The notes below the pieces were generated by a model. The model saw only the letters and a program-made list of their open reading frames with translations. It made no database searches and was not told the DNA's origin. The position numbers and the translations under genes were made by a program. 64,000 nucleotides of DNA from Phycisphaerales bacterium (GTDB lineage: Bacteria; Planctomycetota; Phycisphaerae; Phycisphaerales; UBA1924), in NCBI GenBank assembly GCA_947459215.1, contig CANHCQ010000001.1:336248-400247 (forward strand), written 5' to 3'. This document shows positions 1 through 8,910 of this stretch, piece after piece. Position 1 is the stretch's first letter, and every line of letters begins with the position of its first letter.

Positions 1-59
1 GCCCCGAGGCAGAACCGCCCAACCGGAACAGACGTACTGTTGGCGTCGGTTCATCCCGG

Positions 60-115
60 CTCGGTGGTGGGGGAGGGTTGGGGGGGGTGGTGGAGGTGGG
101 GGGAGGGAGAGCGTT
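60..115. other. G-rich tract upstream of the metal ATPase gene
   Basis: Nearly all G and T on the plus strand, with several runs of three to eight G, about 120 bases before the ATPase start. It stands out because the surrounding plus strand is C-rich. It could form a G-quadruplex, but nothing here shows that it does. The rest of bases 1-235 holds no gene that I can support. Confidence 0.5.
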
Positions 116-235
116 CTGCTCGCCCTGAGAGGCCGTGCGGGCTTTGTACCGCCGGTCCGGAAGGATCATCGGAAGTCAGTCTGTCGCGCCGTCGCACACC
201 GCCGCGGCCATCCAGCACCTCACTCGGACGCCACC

Positions 236-2341
236 ATGGCTCACGATCACAACCACGATCACCACCACCACGATCACAAGCACGATCACAAGCACGATCA
301 CAAGCATGATCACCAGCACTCGGATACCAACGAGGAGCTGATCTGCTGCTCGCATCACGAGATCGAAATCGAACGCACGATCTGGTTCTGCCTGATCGGC
401 GGCGTGCTTGTGTTCTCCACCACCTTCGCCGGCTTTGTCGGCATCGGCAACCCGCAGATCATCCAGATCCCGGCTCTCATCGGCGCGATCCTGCTCGCCC
501 TGCCGCTGCTCTACGCCGCGTTCCTGGAGGTCAAGTCCGCCCGACTTTCCAGCTCCGCGCTCGCCGCGGTCGCGATCCTTGCCGCGCTCGCCAACGGCAA
601 TTACGAGACCGCCGGCCTGCTCGCGTTCATCCTCGTGATCTTCGGCCAGTTCGTCCGCCGCAGCGCCACCGGCGCCCAGCGTGCGATCGCCGAGCTCGTC
701 GGCCTCACGCCGGACATCGCCCGCATCGTCGAGAACGGCGCCGAGAAGGAAGTCGCGCTGTCGCAGGTGAAGGTCGGCTCGCTCGTCCGCGTCCGCGCCG
801 GCGAGAACCTGCCCGTCGACGGCCGCATCAAGACCGGTCGCTCCACCGTCAACCAGGCCTCGCTCACCGGTGAAGCCGCCCCCGTCGAGGTCGAGCCGGG
901 CGCGATGGTCTACGCCGGCACCAGCAACCTGACCGGCGGCCTCGATATCGAGGTCACCCAGATCGGCGGCGACACCACGATCGGAAAGGTCACCGACCTG
1001 ATCCGTCAGGCCGAGCGATCACGCACGCCGCGGCAGCTGCTCATCGAACAAACCGCGGGGTTCTTCGTGCCGGTCGTACTGAGCGTCGCGTTCATCGTCT
1101 GGTTCTTCATGAGCCAGTCCGAGGACCTCGAGACCCAGAAGCGGGCGATGGAAACCGTTGTCACGGTGCTCGTCGTCGCCTGCCCGAGCGCGTTGCTCCT
1201 CGCCAGCCCCAGCGCCATGCTCGCGGCGTTCGCCGCCGCGGCGCGACTGGGCATCATGATCAAGCAGCCCAACTACCTCGAGGCCGCGGCCGACATCACC
1301 GCCGTCGTCCTCGACAAGACCGGCACCATCACCACCGGCAAGTTCCAGGTCACCAAGCTTGCCCCGGCCAACGGCATCGACGGCGCCGAACTCCTCCGCG
1401 CCGCCGCCAACGGCGAACAGCACAGCAACCACCCGCTCGCGCTCTCGATCCTGCAGACGGCACGCGCCGCCCGCGTCGAGATCGACGGCTCGCAGGACCA
1501 CGAGGAGATCCACGGCCGCGGCGTCATCGCCCGCACCAGCCTTGGCGAGATCCGCGTCGGCCGCGGCAACTGGGTCGTCGAAGGCAACGCCGCCGCCCGC
1601 CACGACCTCGAAGACGTCGAGAAGCGCATCGAGGGCATGACCGGCGTGCACGTCATGAAGGACGGCCGCTACCTCGGCGCCGTCGGCCTCGAGGACACCG
1701 TCCGCACCAACTGCCGCCAGGTTATCCAGAACCTCCGCGACGCCGGCGTCAAGCATGTTGCCATGTTCACGGGCGACCGCCTCAGCGTCGCCACCCGCGT
1801 CGGCCAGGTTGTCGGCGTCGACATGATCGAAGCCGAGTGCCTGCCCGAGGAGAAGCACGAGCAGATCCGCGGGCTCAAGAAGCTCGGTTACCGCACCATG
1901 ATGGTCGGCGACGGCATCAACGACGGCCCGTCGCTGGCGGCGTCGGACGTCGGCGTGGCCATGGGCCTGGGCGGGTCGGACATCGCCGCAAACAGCGCGG
2001 GCGTTGCCCTGATGAACGACGATCTGTCCCGCGTGCCGTTCCTGATCGAGCTCTCGCGTCGCACCCGCTCGATCATCGCCCAGAACATCGCGGCATCGAT
2101 CGTCATCGCCGTCGTCGGCCTGCTGCTCGCTGCCACCGGCTACTTCAACAAGGTCGGCGCCCTTGCCCTGCCCCTTGCAGCCTTCTACCACTTCGTCGGC
2201 GACATCTTCGTGCTCGCCAACAGCTTCCGCCTCTTCCGCTTCGGCGAGAGCTTCGTCACCGCCGAGACCAACGAGCCCGCCCTCAAGCGCCGCGCCGCTT
2301 CGGTCCGTGGCCTGGGCAACGCCCAGCCGGCGACCGCGTAA
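236..2341 (+). CDS. Heavy-metal translocating P-type ATPase (P1B family) with His-rich N-terminus
   Basis: Inner-membrane pump predicted to export a transition metal using ATP. Residues 3-28 are mostly His, Asp and Lys (repeated DHKHD), a likely metal-binding tail in place of the usual HMA domain. Membrane helices follow at about 48-130. The actuator domain carries SLTGEAAPV. The ion-site helix holds Cys316-Pro317-Ser318, then the phosphorylation motif DKTGT (Asp360), the P1B signature HP in SNHPLAL, and the hinge GDGINDGP. Two helices close the protein. At 701 residues it is of normal length. The CPS triplet differs from the common CPC and SPC forms, so the metal (Zn, Cd, Co or Cu) cannot be assigned. 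The start was chosen because the His-rich tail begins right after this ATG. A strong terminator follows the stop. Confidence 0.95.
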   Translation: MAHDHNHDHHHHDHKHDHKHDHKHDHQHSDTNEELICCSHHEIEIERTIWFCLIGGVLVFSTTFAGFVGIGNPQIIQIPALIGAILLALPLLYAAFLEVKSARLSSSALAAVAILAALANGNYETAGLLAFILVIFGQFVRRSATGAQRAIAELVGLTPDIARIVENGAEKEVALSQVKVGSLVRVRAGENLPVDGRIKTGRSTVNQASLTGEAAPVEVEPGAMVYAGTSNLTGGLDIEVTQIGGDTTIGKVTDLIRQAERSRTPRQLLIEQTAGFFVPVVLSVAFIVWFFMSQSEDLETQKRAMETVVTVLVVACPSALLLASPSAMLAAFAAAARLGIMIKQPNYLEAAADITAVVLDKTGTITTGKFQVTKLAPANGIDGAELLRAAANGEQHSNHPLALSILQTARAARVEIDGSQDHEEIHGRGVIARTSLGEIRVGRGNWVVEGNAAARHDLEDVEKRIEGMTGVHVMKDGRYLGAVGLEDTVRTNCRQVIQNLRDAGVKHVAMFTGDRLSVATRVGQVVGVDMIEAECLPEEKHEQIRGLKKLGYRTMMVGDGINDGPSLAASDVGVAMGLGGSDIAANSAGVALMNDDLSRVPFLIELSRRTRSIIAQNIAASIVIAVVGLLLAATGYFNKVGALALPLAAFYHFVGDIFVLANSFRLFRFGESFVTAETNEPALKRRAASVRGLGNAQPATA

Positions 2342-2378
2342 GGAACCCGTCCCGGCGCGACAACGAAAGATCCACGAA

Positions 2379-2408
2379 ACAACCGCCGCAACCCGGCGGT
2401 TGTTTTTT
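2379..2408 (+). terminator. Rho-independent terminator of the metal ATPase gene
   Basis: A perfect 10-bp stem (ACAACCGCCG with CGGCGGTTGT) and a 5-base loop are followed directly by TTTTTT, 38 bases after the ATPase stop on the plus strand. Confidence 0.9.
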
Positions 2409-2450
2409 CATTTCATCCTCGATTGCGTCGCGATCCGCGAGCGCTGCTCC

Positions 2451-2617
2451 GCGCCTCCTCTCCCCGTTTGCGGGAAGAGGACGATTCGACGCAAAGCGTC
2501 GAATCAGGTGAGGGGATTGCGGGGGGGTCAACGCGACGACATTCGGGCCCCCAGGACCCCTCTCCGGTCTCGCCAAGCCTCGACCACCCCTCCCCGATTC
2601 GCGGCGCGGGGGAGCGC
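2451..2617. repeat. Composite palindromic repeat, family D (copy 1)
   Basis: An element of about 167 bp between two convergent genes. Its left end (CGCCTCCTCTCCCCG, then TTTGCGGGAAGAGG) and right end (GGTCTCGCC, then CTCGACCACCCCTCCCCG) recur in inverted orientation at 40969-41137. The middle is not conserved and here holds a perfect hairpin, GATTCGACGC-AAA-GCGTCGAATC, at 2483-2505. I see no gene in 2342-2642. Confidence 0.75.
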
Positions 2618-2642
2618 GTTGTCTCGGTGTCGAAGCAGGCTT

Positions 2643-4076
2643 TTACAGCAGCGTCCCCTTCAGGATCAGCATCGCCGTCGTGAAGTAGATGATGATGCCC
2701 GTCACGTCCACCAGCGTGGCGACGAACGGCGTGCTCGAGCCGGCAGGGTCCAGGCCGCACTTCTTGAGGAAGAACGGCAGCATCGCCCCCATGATCGAGC
2801 CCCACAGCACGATCCCGATCAGGCTCGTCGAGATCGTCGCCGCGAGCAGGTAGTAGTGGTCCTGCGTCCGGGTGTCGAGAATCACCTGTCCCGCCGCATC
2901 GACGTCCTTCTCCGTCCAGAAGCCCAGCCAGCCCCACAGCGAGACGCGGAGGAATCCCAGCGAACCGATGATCAGGCCCAGCACCGCAGCCACGACCAGC
3001 TCGCGGCGCAGGATCTTCCACCAGTCCGACACCTTGACTTCGCCGGTTCCCAGAGCCCGGATGACCAGCGTCGACGACTGCGACCCCGAGTTGCCGCCCG
3101 ACGAGATGATCGCCGGCACGAAGGTGCTCAGCACCACCGCCTTCTGGATCTCGGTGTCGAAGTACCGCAGCGTGTTGCTCGTCAGAAGCTCCGACAAGAA
3201 CAGCAGCGCCAGCCACGGGGCCCGCTTCTGCACCAGCGACGCGATGCCCGCTTCGGCGAAGTTCTCGTCCAGGGCGGCCATACCGCCGACTTTCTGGATG
3301 TCCTCGGTGAACTCCTGCTGTGCCACGTCGGCCACGTCGTCGGCGGTCACGATGCCCACCAGGTTGCCCCGGCTGTCCACCACCGGCAGCGCGATCCGGT
3401 CGTACCGCGCCATCATCTGCACCGCTTCTTCCTGAGGCATGTCCGCCTTCAGGGCCACGAAGTTGCGGTTCATCAGGTCTTCGATCGTCGCCGCCGGATC
3501 GGCGAGGAAGACCGCCCGCAGACGCAGATCGTCGATCAGCTTGCCCGACTCGTCGACCACGTAGACGACGTTGATCGTCTCGGCGTCCCGCCCGTAGCGA
3601 CGGATGTGATCAAGCGACTGCGCCACCGTCCACTCCGGCTTGATCCGGATGTAGTCCGGTGTCATCAGCCGTCCGACCGTCCGAGGCGGATAGCCGAGAA
3701 TCGCCTGCGTCGTTGCCCGCGTCTCCGGCGACAGGCTCGCCACGACCCGCTGACACACCGCCTCTGGCAGTTCGTCGAGCAGCTTCGCCCGGTCGTCGCC
3801 GCTCATCGCCTCGATGACTCGCACCGAGCCTTCGGCTCCCAACTCGCTGATCAACCGCTGCTGTACCTCGGGCGCGAGATACGCGAACGCGTCTGCCGCG
3901 TCGTCGCGCTGCAGGAACCGGAAGCCCAGCGCCGCATCTGCGGGCTCAAGGCTCGCCAGAATGTCGGCGATGTCCGCGGGCGGTATCCCGTGGAGCGCGG
4001 CACGCAGCTCCGAGAACGCCCCGTCCTTGATCAGAGCGGAGATGTCAGGGGCCAGAAGCTCGGCCGTCAGGTTCAC
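2643..4076 (-). CDS. mgtE: Magnesium transporter MgtE
   Basis: Mg2+ channel/transporter of the inner membrane, gated by cytosolic Mg2+ binding to its soluble domain. The order is the classic one: helical MgtE N-domain (about 1-125, with the PPADIADILASL-type core), two CBS domains (about 135-255, including the LPVVDSRGNLVGIVT strand) and a five-helix pore domain (about 285-477) with the family signature GGNSGSQSS. At 477 residues the length is normal. The start is GTG with no clear Shine-Dalgarno. It converges with the metal ATPase. The paired hairpins of repeat family A lie between it and the next gene upstream (4260). Confidence 0.97.
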   Translation of the reverse strand: MNLTAELLAPDISALIKDGAFSELRAALHGIPPADIADILASLEPADAALGFRFLQRDDAADAFAYLAPEVQQRLISELGAEGSVRVIEAMSGDDRAKLLDELPEAVCQRVVASLSPETRATTQAILGYPPRTVGRLMTPDYIRIKPEWTVAQSLDHIRRYGRDAETINVVYVVDESGKLIDDLRLRAVFLADPAATIEDLMNRNFVALKADMPQEEAVQMMARYDRIALPVVDSRGNLVGIVTADDVADVAQQEFTEDIQKVGGMAALDENFAEAGIASLVQKRAPWLALLFLSELLTSNTLRYFDTEIQKAVVLSTFVPAIISSGGNSGSQSSTLVIRALGTGEVKVSDWWKILRRELVVAAVLGLIIGSLGFLRVSLWGWLGFWTEKDVDAAGQVILDTRTQDHYYLLAATISTSLIGIVLWGSIMGAMLPFFLKKCGLDPAGSSTPFVATLVDVTGIIIYFTTAMLILKGTLL

Positions 4077-4155
4077 GCGGCCATATCAAAGGGCGCGTGC
4101 GACATCGAGTCGACCAGACTGGACCAGAAGGTCAAGCCTCCCGCGCTTCGGGTGC

Positions 4156-4240
4156 CACTGCTTGGCCGCTCTGGGCCAAGCAGTGTGAGCCGCCTGCATC
4201 GCGCACCCCGCACGACTTGTCCCAAAGCGGCCAAGTCGTG
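4156..4240. repeat. Twin-hairpin REP-like element, family A (copy 1)
   Basis: Two adjacent hairpins. The first has a perfect 12-bp stem, CACTGCTTGGCC with GGCCAAGCAGTG, and loop GCTCTG (4156-4185). The second has stem CACGACTTG with CAAGTCGTG, two more pairs past one mismatch, and loop CAAAGC (4211-4240). Read on the other strand, the second loop is GCTTTG, so the two hairpins are inverted relatives. The outer flanks are GTGCCAC and GTGGCAC. The same architecture occurs at 54791-54871. Confidence 0.85.
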
Positions 4241-4259
4241 GCACCCAAGGCAAACTCGC

Positions 4260-4979
4260 TCACACCACCAGACCATCGAGATTCCCCAGCCCGATCGGCT
4301 CATGCGTAAAGAACGGCTCTGCCGCCGCCGTGCCCAGCCGCGAACCGAAGAACCCGTCGTACTGAGCCATGCGATCCGCGAAACCCTTCGACAAGGGGTT
4401 CAGCTCGAACTGCGTGCGATACGCCTCGATCGCCGCCCGCTTCTTGTCCTGGAAGCCCGTCGTGTCGATCAGGAACGTCGGGTCCGGCACCCGCCGCAGG
4501 TGCGAGCAGTAGTAGTAAAACAGCCACTTGGGATACAGCGGCGGCTTGCCCTCATCCCCCGGCATCGGCTGCTTCGTCAATTTCGCATCGAACCGCGCAT
4601 CCTCCACAATCCGCGTTGTCGCCAGGTGGTCCGGATGAGCATCGAGAAAATGCGGGCAGAACACGATCGTCGCCTGATGGGCCCGGATCTGCCCCGCAAC
4701 CAGATGCCGCGCCTCGATGGTGTGCTGCACCCGCCGGTTGGGCAGGTCCAGCAGCACCCGCTTGATCGGCGTCGTGTTCGCACCCGTCGGCTGGAGCCTC
4801 CGCAGCGCCTCCGCCGCTTCCGGCAACCGCGTCGCCCGATCCCCCTGCGGCGTCGGGCTGCCGTCGGTCATGTCGACGATGAGGATGCGGTGCCCCTGCT
4901 CCGCAAGCCGCGCGATCGTGCCGCCCATGCCGATCTCTTGATCATCGGGATGAGGCCCGACGACGAGGATGTTTGCCAT
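4260..4979 (-). CDS. PIG-L family deacetylase, BshB1-like
   Basis: Zinc-dependent de-N-acetylase of the LmbE/PIG-L family. The close resemblance is to BshB1, which removes acetyl from GlcNAc-malate in bacillithiol synthesis; that substrate is inferred by family likeness only. The N-terminal metal site is GPHPDDQEIG (His10, Asp12, Asp13) and the second metal/catalytic motif is DAHPDH. The 239 residues match BshB1 enzymes. I chose the ATG giving MANILVVGPHPDD because the family usually starts a few residues before the HPDD motif. An in-frame ATG eight codons upstream (5003) is possible. It is divergent from the gene at 5054. No other bacillithiol gene lies in the window. Confidence 0.9.
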   Translation of the reverse strand: MANILVVGPHPDDQEIGMGGTIARLAEQGHRILIVDMTDGSPTPQGDRATRLPEAAEALRRLQPTGANTTPIKRVLLDLPNRRVQHTIEARHLVAGQIRAHQATIVFCPHFLDAHPDHLATTRIVEDARFDAKLTKQPMPGDEGKPPLYPKWLFYYYCSHLRRVPDPTFLIDTTGFQDKKRAAIEAYRTQFELNPLSKGFADRMAQYDGFFGSRLGTAAAEPFFTHEPIGLGNLDGLVV

Positions 4980-5053
4980 GGGAAAGGGTATTCTGCTGGC
5001 CATAGAGCAATCGTCGCGATCCTTTGCGAACATTCCCACCGTAGAGCGAGGTA

Positions 5054-5920
5054 GTGTCTGAACGCATGACGCCGTCCGACCCGCAAGCAACGCCTCGGAC
5101 GCGACACCGATGCGTTCAGTGTGACTATGACCTCTCCGGCTTGCTGCCTCAAGGCCAGTGTCCTGAGTGCGGCGGTCCCGCTGCGCCACCTGCCCCGGCG
5201 GAGTGGTCGTTTGAGTACATCTTCACGAAGCCAAAGCGAATTGCCGGATGCTACTGGTGGCTGGCAGCGAGTCAGTGCTTTTCGGCGTTCTGCGTCGGTG
5301 GGCTCCTCATCGCTCAGGTATCTGGGCTCCATGTGGTCCAACCGCCGTACGACACAACGCCGCAGTGGTGGCAGAGCATGAACGCGGCACTTTGCTTCGG
5401 CGTGCTTCTCGTTTCACGCTTGGTGAACATGGCGGTGCTCGCAGGAACCACGAGGGCTGCGCGGGATGGTGTGTGGGAGGCATCGCTTGTTTTCAACGCG
5501 CTTCGAGCGCTTGGGCTAGCGACTTGCGCGATCTACTTTGTAGGTTGGGCCATCGCCGGCTCAATCGGCGCGGGGCCTGTAATGCTGGCGGGTGCGGCAA
5601 TTGCCGCCTTCTTTGGGTTTGTCGGACAGACATATGACTATGAACTCTGCGAGCGGACGATTCGCAGCTTGGGCGACCATGCGCCGAGATGGACTGGCGT
5701 GGTGCACAAGATCGCGGGAGTGTCCACATACGCAATGTGGCTGGGGGTCCTTGCCATGTGTGCGGGCCTGCAATTCGCAGTCTTCGTCTTTCCCGTTGCG
5801 ACGTTGCTTTCGGCCTCGGTTCACTTCGTGATCGCGCGCGCTGCGGAACGATCGCTCAGGGCGAACTTCCATGACAGCGTGAGTCGAATAAGCCGCCCAG
5901 GTGTGAGCGAGAATGCGTGA
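5054..5920 (+). CDS. Membrane protein with N-terminal zinc ribbon, function unknown
   Basis: I do not recognise a characterised family. Near the N-terminus is a Cys4 knuckle, CVQCDYDLSGL then CPECGGP, a form often found fused to planctomycete membrane proteins. After it come four to five hydrophobic stretches that look like membrane helices (about residues 70-90, 112-135, 150-195 and 235-265). The start is GTG at 5054 or ATG at 5066. It is divergent from the PIG-L gene, with about 75 bases between. The coding sequence is less GC-rich and has more mixed third positions than its neighbours. A second zinc-ribbon membrane protein, with the ribbon at its C-terminus, lies at 61769-62614. Confidence 0.75.
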   Translation: MSERMTPSDPQATPRTRHRCVQCDYDLSGLLPQGQCPECGGPAAPPAPAEWSFEYIFTKPKRIAGCYWWLAASQCFSAFCVGGLLIAQVSGLHVVQPPYDTTPQWWQSMNAALCFGVLLVSRLVNMAVLAGTTRAARDGVWEASLVFNALRALGLATCAIYFVGWAIAGSIGAGPVMLAGAAIAAFFGFVGQTYDYELCERTIRSLGDHAPRWTGVVHKIAGVSTYAMWLGVLAMCAGLQFAVFVFPVATLLSASVHFVIARAAERSLRANFHDSVSRISRPGVSENA

Positions 5921-5970
5921 ACCAATAGCGGAGTGCCCGCGCTTCATGATCGCGTGGGGAAGACACGAAA

Positions 5971-6168
5971 GGCGTTGCACCGCAGAAGACGCAGAGATCG
6001 CAGAGTGAGAACGTGGTCAAGGCAGCGAGCCGGGGCGTCCTCGCCCCGGTGCCGTTGCGAGCGAACGGGCAGGTCATGTAGTCTCTCTCTCGAGCACAAT
6101 GTGCTGCCTCATGATTCCAACCCAGTGTCTCCCTCCGCGTGCTCCGCGCCCTCCGCGGTGAAATGCCT
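5971..6168. repeat. Imperfect palindromic repeat, family B (copy 1)
   Basis: The left arm (TTGCACCGCAGAAGACGCAGAG) and right arm (CTCCGCGCCCTCCGCGGTGAA) are inverted relatives about 120 bases apart. Both are built from roughly 9-bp units of the type CTCCGCGGT/CTCCGTGGT. Between them is a copy of repeat family C (6030-6049). The element fills most of the gap before the DUF4139 gene. Confidence 0.7.
6030..6049. repeat. Hairpin repeat, family C (copy 1)
   Basis: A perfect 8-bp hairpin, CCGGGGCG-TCCT-CGCCCCGG, preceded by CAGCGAG. Related copies are at 26154-26172 and 43250-43269, with the same CAGCGAG lead and TCCT loop. Confidence 0.8.
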
Positions 6169-6213
6169 CGAACAATGCCGCGCCCCCACACGCACGATGT
6201 GAAAGGACTGAAC

Positions 6214-7776
6214 ATGCTCAAGCACTCCCACCTCGCCGCCCTGTCCCTCTCCCTCCTCGCCGGCACCGCCCTCGCCCAGCCCGCCGCCGACAAGGGCCCG
6301 ATCCTCACCATCTACTCCAGCCTCAGCCCCGGCGAAGGCGTGCCGCGTGATGCACTCGCCCAGGCCCGCTACAACGCCGGCTACGGCAGCATGCGCGACG
6401 CCGTCCGCGGCTTTGCCTTCGTCCGCCAGAACTTCAAGCTCGACCTCCAGCCCGGCCGCAACAGCGTCCGCGTCAGCGACGTCGCCGCGCTGATCGAGCC
6501 GACCACCGTCACGTTCGAGTCCCTCACCGCCCCGACCACCACCCGCGTGCTCGAGCAGAACTTCCAGTTCGATCTCGTCGGCCGCGAGCGCCTGCTCGAA
6601 CGCTACCTCGACAAGAACATCACCATCTCCGTCAAGAACGGCGAGGCGTCGATGCTCGTCACGGGCAAGCTCCTCAGCACCGCCGGCGGCATCATCCTCC
6701 GCTCCGACAACGGCACCGTCGGCGTCTTCAACAACGTCGAATCACTCCAGCTCCCGTCGCTCCCCGAAGGCCTGCTCACCAAGCCCACGCTGCTCTGGGA
6801 GGTCGAGACCCAGCAGCCCGGCTCGCACAACGCCCGCATCGCCTACGAGACCGGCGGCATGACCTGGTGGGCCGATTACAACGCTCTGTTCTCCCCCGGC
6901 AAGGACAACAACAGCGGCACGCTCGACCTCGCCGCCTGGGTCAGCATCGTCAACCAGTCCGGTGCGTCCTACGCCGATTCCAAGCTCCGCCTCGTCGCCG
7001 GCAACGTGAACCGCGTCACTCCGCAGAACCAGTACGGCTACGCCAAAGCCCGCCGCGCCTTGTCCGAGCTCGCCATGGCCGACCGCGACGAGGGCTTCCA
7101 ACAGAAGGCCTTCTTCGAGTACCACCTTTACACCTTGGGCCGCACCACAACGCTCCCCGACAACTCCACCAAACAGCTCGAGCTCTTCCCCGTCGTCCGC
7201 AAGGTGCCGTGCGAAAAGGTGCTGGTCTTCGATGCACTGGCCAGCGACTTCGGCGACTTCGGCGGCCCCATGCTCGACCAGAACTTCGGCCAGCAGGGTC
7301 GAACGTCGGTGGACGTCTACCTGAAGTTCAAGAACGACCAGAAGTCCGGCCTGGGCATCCCGCTGCCCGCTGGCAGAGTCCGCGTCAGCCAAGCGGACAC
7401 GACCGGCAAGGGCGACGCGACCGACGGCATGGCCGAGTTTGTGGGCGAAGACGTCATCAAGCACACGCCCAAGGACGAGAACGTGCTGCTCAAGATCGGC
7501 TCCGCCTTCGACGTGGTGGGGGAGCGGACGCAGGTTGATTTCAAGGTCGATTCGGCACGCCGCACGATGGAGGAGACCATCGAGATCAAGGTCAAGAACC
7601 GCAAGGACGTCAAAACCGACGTGATCGTCCGCGAGCGGCTCTACCGCTGGACCAACTGGGAACTCATCGGCGCCAGCAAGTACGACAAGATCAACGCGAG
7701 CACCATCCACTTCCCCGTGAGCCTGGAAGCGGGCAAGGAAGCGACGATCCGCTACACCGTGAAGTACTCGTGGTGA
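6214..7776 (+). CDS. Exported DUF4139-domain protein
   Basis: Predicted periplasmic or surface protein of unknown role. It has a clear signal peptide (MLKHSHLAALSLSLLAGTALA, cleavage after ALA at about 21). The body matches the DUF4139 family seen in planctomycetes and proteobacteria, a beta-rich region with the features TYKWENWELI-like (here YRWTNWELIGAS) and a final RYTVKYSW strand. The ATG at 6214 has a strong Shine-Dalgarno (AAAGGA, about 7 bases upstream) and starts the signal peptide, so it is preferred over longer readings that run into repeat DNA. At 520 residues it is normal for the family. It stands alone, flanked by repeat copies on both sides. Confidence 0.85.
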   Translation: MLKHSHLAALSLSLLAGTALAQPAADKGPILTIYSSLSPGEGVPRDALAQARYNAGYGSMRDAVRGFAFVRQNFKLDLQPGRNSVRVSDVAALIEPTTVTFESLTAPTTTRVLEQNFQFDLVGRERLLERYLDKNITISVKNGEASMLVTGKLLSTAGGIILRSDNGTVGVFNNVESLQLPSLPEGLLTKPTLLWEVETQQPGSHNARIAYETGGMTWWADYNALFSPGKDNNSGTLDLAAWVSIVNQSGASYADSKLRLVAGNVNRVTPQNQYGYAKARRALSELAMADRDEGFQQKAFFEYHLYTLGRTTTLPDNSTKQLELFPVVRKVPCEKVLVFDALASDFGDFGGPMLDQNFGQQGRTSVDVYLKFKNDQKSGLGIPLPAGRVRVSQADTTGKGDATDGMAEFVGEDVIKHTPKDENVLLKIGSAFDVVGERTQVDFKVDSARRTMEETIEIKVKNRKDVKTDVIVRERLYRWTNWELIGASKYDKINASTIHFPVSLEAGKEATIRYTVKYSW

Positions 7777-7780
7777 GGAT

Positions 7781-8129
7781 TTCACCACGAGAGGCACAGA
7801 GACGCAGAGAAAGACAGACGGAAGTGAGGAGTGAGCATCCGAAGCGGACGTCCGCAGAACCCTTGGCGGTCTATCGCACTCCGGGCGCGCCCGGAATCCT
7901 CGGATCGTTCGCAGCTTGACATCGTTCGCAGCTTGCGAGCCGATCGGCTCGCCCGCGCGTGAATGACGCCGGGTGCCGTGGGTCACCTGATCGGAGGCGA
8001 CCCACGTCGCGGTGTGCGCAACGCACCGAAGTGGGTCGGCACAGAGCCGACGACCGATGCCACCCGACCGCGCATGACTCAACCGCACAAAGAGCCTCTC
8101 TCTGTGCCTCTGCGTCTCTGTGGTGAAAA
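7781..8129. repeat. Imperfect palindromic repeat, family B (copy 2), filling an intergenic gap
   Basis: The left arm (TTCACCACGAGAGGCACAGAG, 7781-7820) and right arm (TCTGTGCCTCTGCGTCTCTG then TGGTGAA, 8095-8127) are near-perfect inverted repeats enclosing about 270 bases. Inside are a 16-bp palindrome, TCCGGGCGCGCCCGGA (about 7880-7895), and two copies of ATCGTTCGCAGCTTG (7904-7918 and 7921-7935). I see no gene in 7777-8132. Confidence 0.8.
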
Positions 8130-8132
8130 TCG

Positions 8133-8660
8133 TTACGGCTTCGGCGTGGGCGCCGGCGTCGTGATGCTCGGGACGCTGCGGGCGGAATCGTCCGGCACCG
8201 GGACCGACTCCGACGGTTTGGCCACCGTCAGCGACGACTGACCGCGTGGGTCCGTGCCCGCCGGATACTCCGGCGACTTGCGGATCGACACGTCGAGCCG
8301 GCGCGACCACTTGTTCGGCACGGCCATGACGCTGCCGAGTTCGCCAGCGCGGGTCGGCTTGTCGAAGAAGCGCCACCGCATCGCGTCCGGATGGGCCGCG
8401 TTGTCGGGGTACTGGGCCTCGTGGAAGCGAACCGTCAGTTGCTTGCCCACCGGCACGTCCGCCGTCCACACGGGCTCGTTCACCCGCGTGTCCATCAGCG
8501 TCACCGTCACCGGGTAATGCTCATCTGCGATGTATGTGTACGTGTCGTTCGACCGCAGCGAGCCGCCCGGGCGATAGACGTTGCAGCCCGCCAGCGTGAA
8601 CGCGGCGGCAGCCAGCGAGACGGAAACAAACCCAGCGACGACGCAGCGACGGCAGTGCAT
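8133..8660 (-). CDS. Small lipoprotein, function unknown
   Basis: The protein has 175 residues and a lipoprotein signal: the positively charged MHCRRC start, a hydrophobic stretch, then the lipobox LAGC. Mature chains would be lipidated and exported. The body is short and beta-like, with a Pro/Thr-rich tail. I recognise no enzyme motif. The start at 8660 is well supported: a GGAGGA ribosome-binding site lies five bases upstream and the signal peptide begins there. It is divergent from ispF, with 250 bases between that hold no other gene. Confidence 0.8.
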   Translation of the reverse strand: MHCRRCVVAGFVSVSLAAAAFTLAGCNVYRPGGSLRSNDTYTYIADEHYPVTVTLMDTRVNEPVWTADVPVGKQLTVRFHEAQYPDNAAHPDAMRWRFFDKPTRAGELGSVMAVPNKWSRRLDVSIRKSPEYPAGTDPRGQSSLTVAKPSESVPVPDDSARSVPSITTPAPTPKP

Positions 8661-8910
8661 CAGAATCCTCCGACACCGCCCCGGCTCGGCCCGAGCCTTC
8701 GGCAGCGTCCCAGAATGTACCGCTTCACTATCGGCACAACCCGCACGGTACTGACGCAAGTCCCGCCGGGTTCGATCTGTTTTGTGAAAGTTAGGTGTCG
8801 AACAGACGCGCGAGCTTCGCGCACGCGCACAACACGCCGACGCCGTTGACACTCGCCCAGAACCCCGCCTGTGGACGTCCTACCCACCGGCCGACCGGTA
8901 GACTCCGCCC

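Noticed and set aside
1019..2191. Long frame (390 codons) on the strand opposite the metal ATPase
   Set aside because: Antisense shadow of a conserved gene in GC-rich DNA. Its composition (Ala/Gly/Asp/Val-rich) is that of reversed codons, and it has no family motif.
5960..8135. CRISPR array suggested by repeated CACAGAG/CTCTGTG units
   Set aside because: Units are about 9 bp, imperfect and inverted across the gap. There are no regular spacers and no cas genes. They fit repeat family B.
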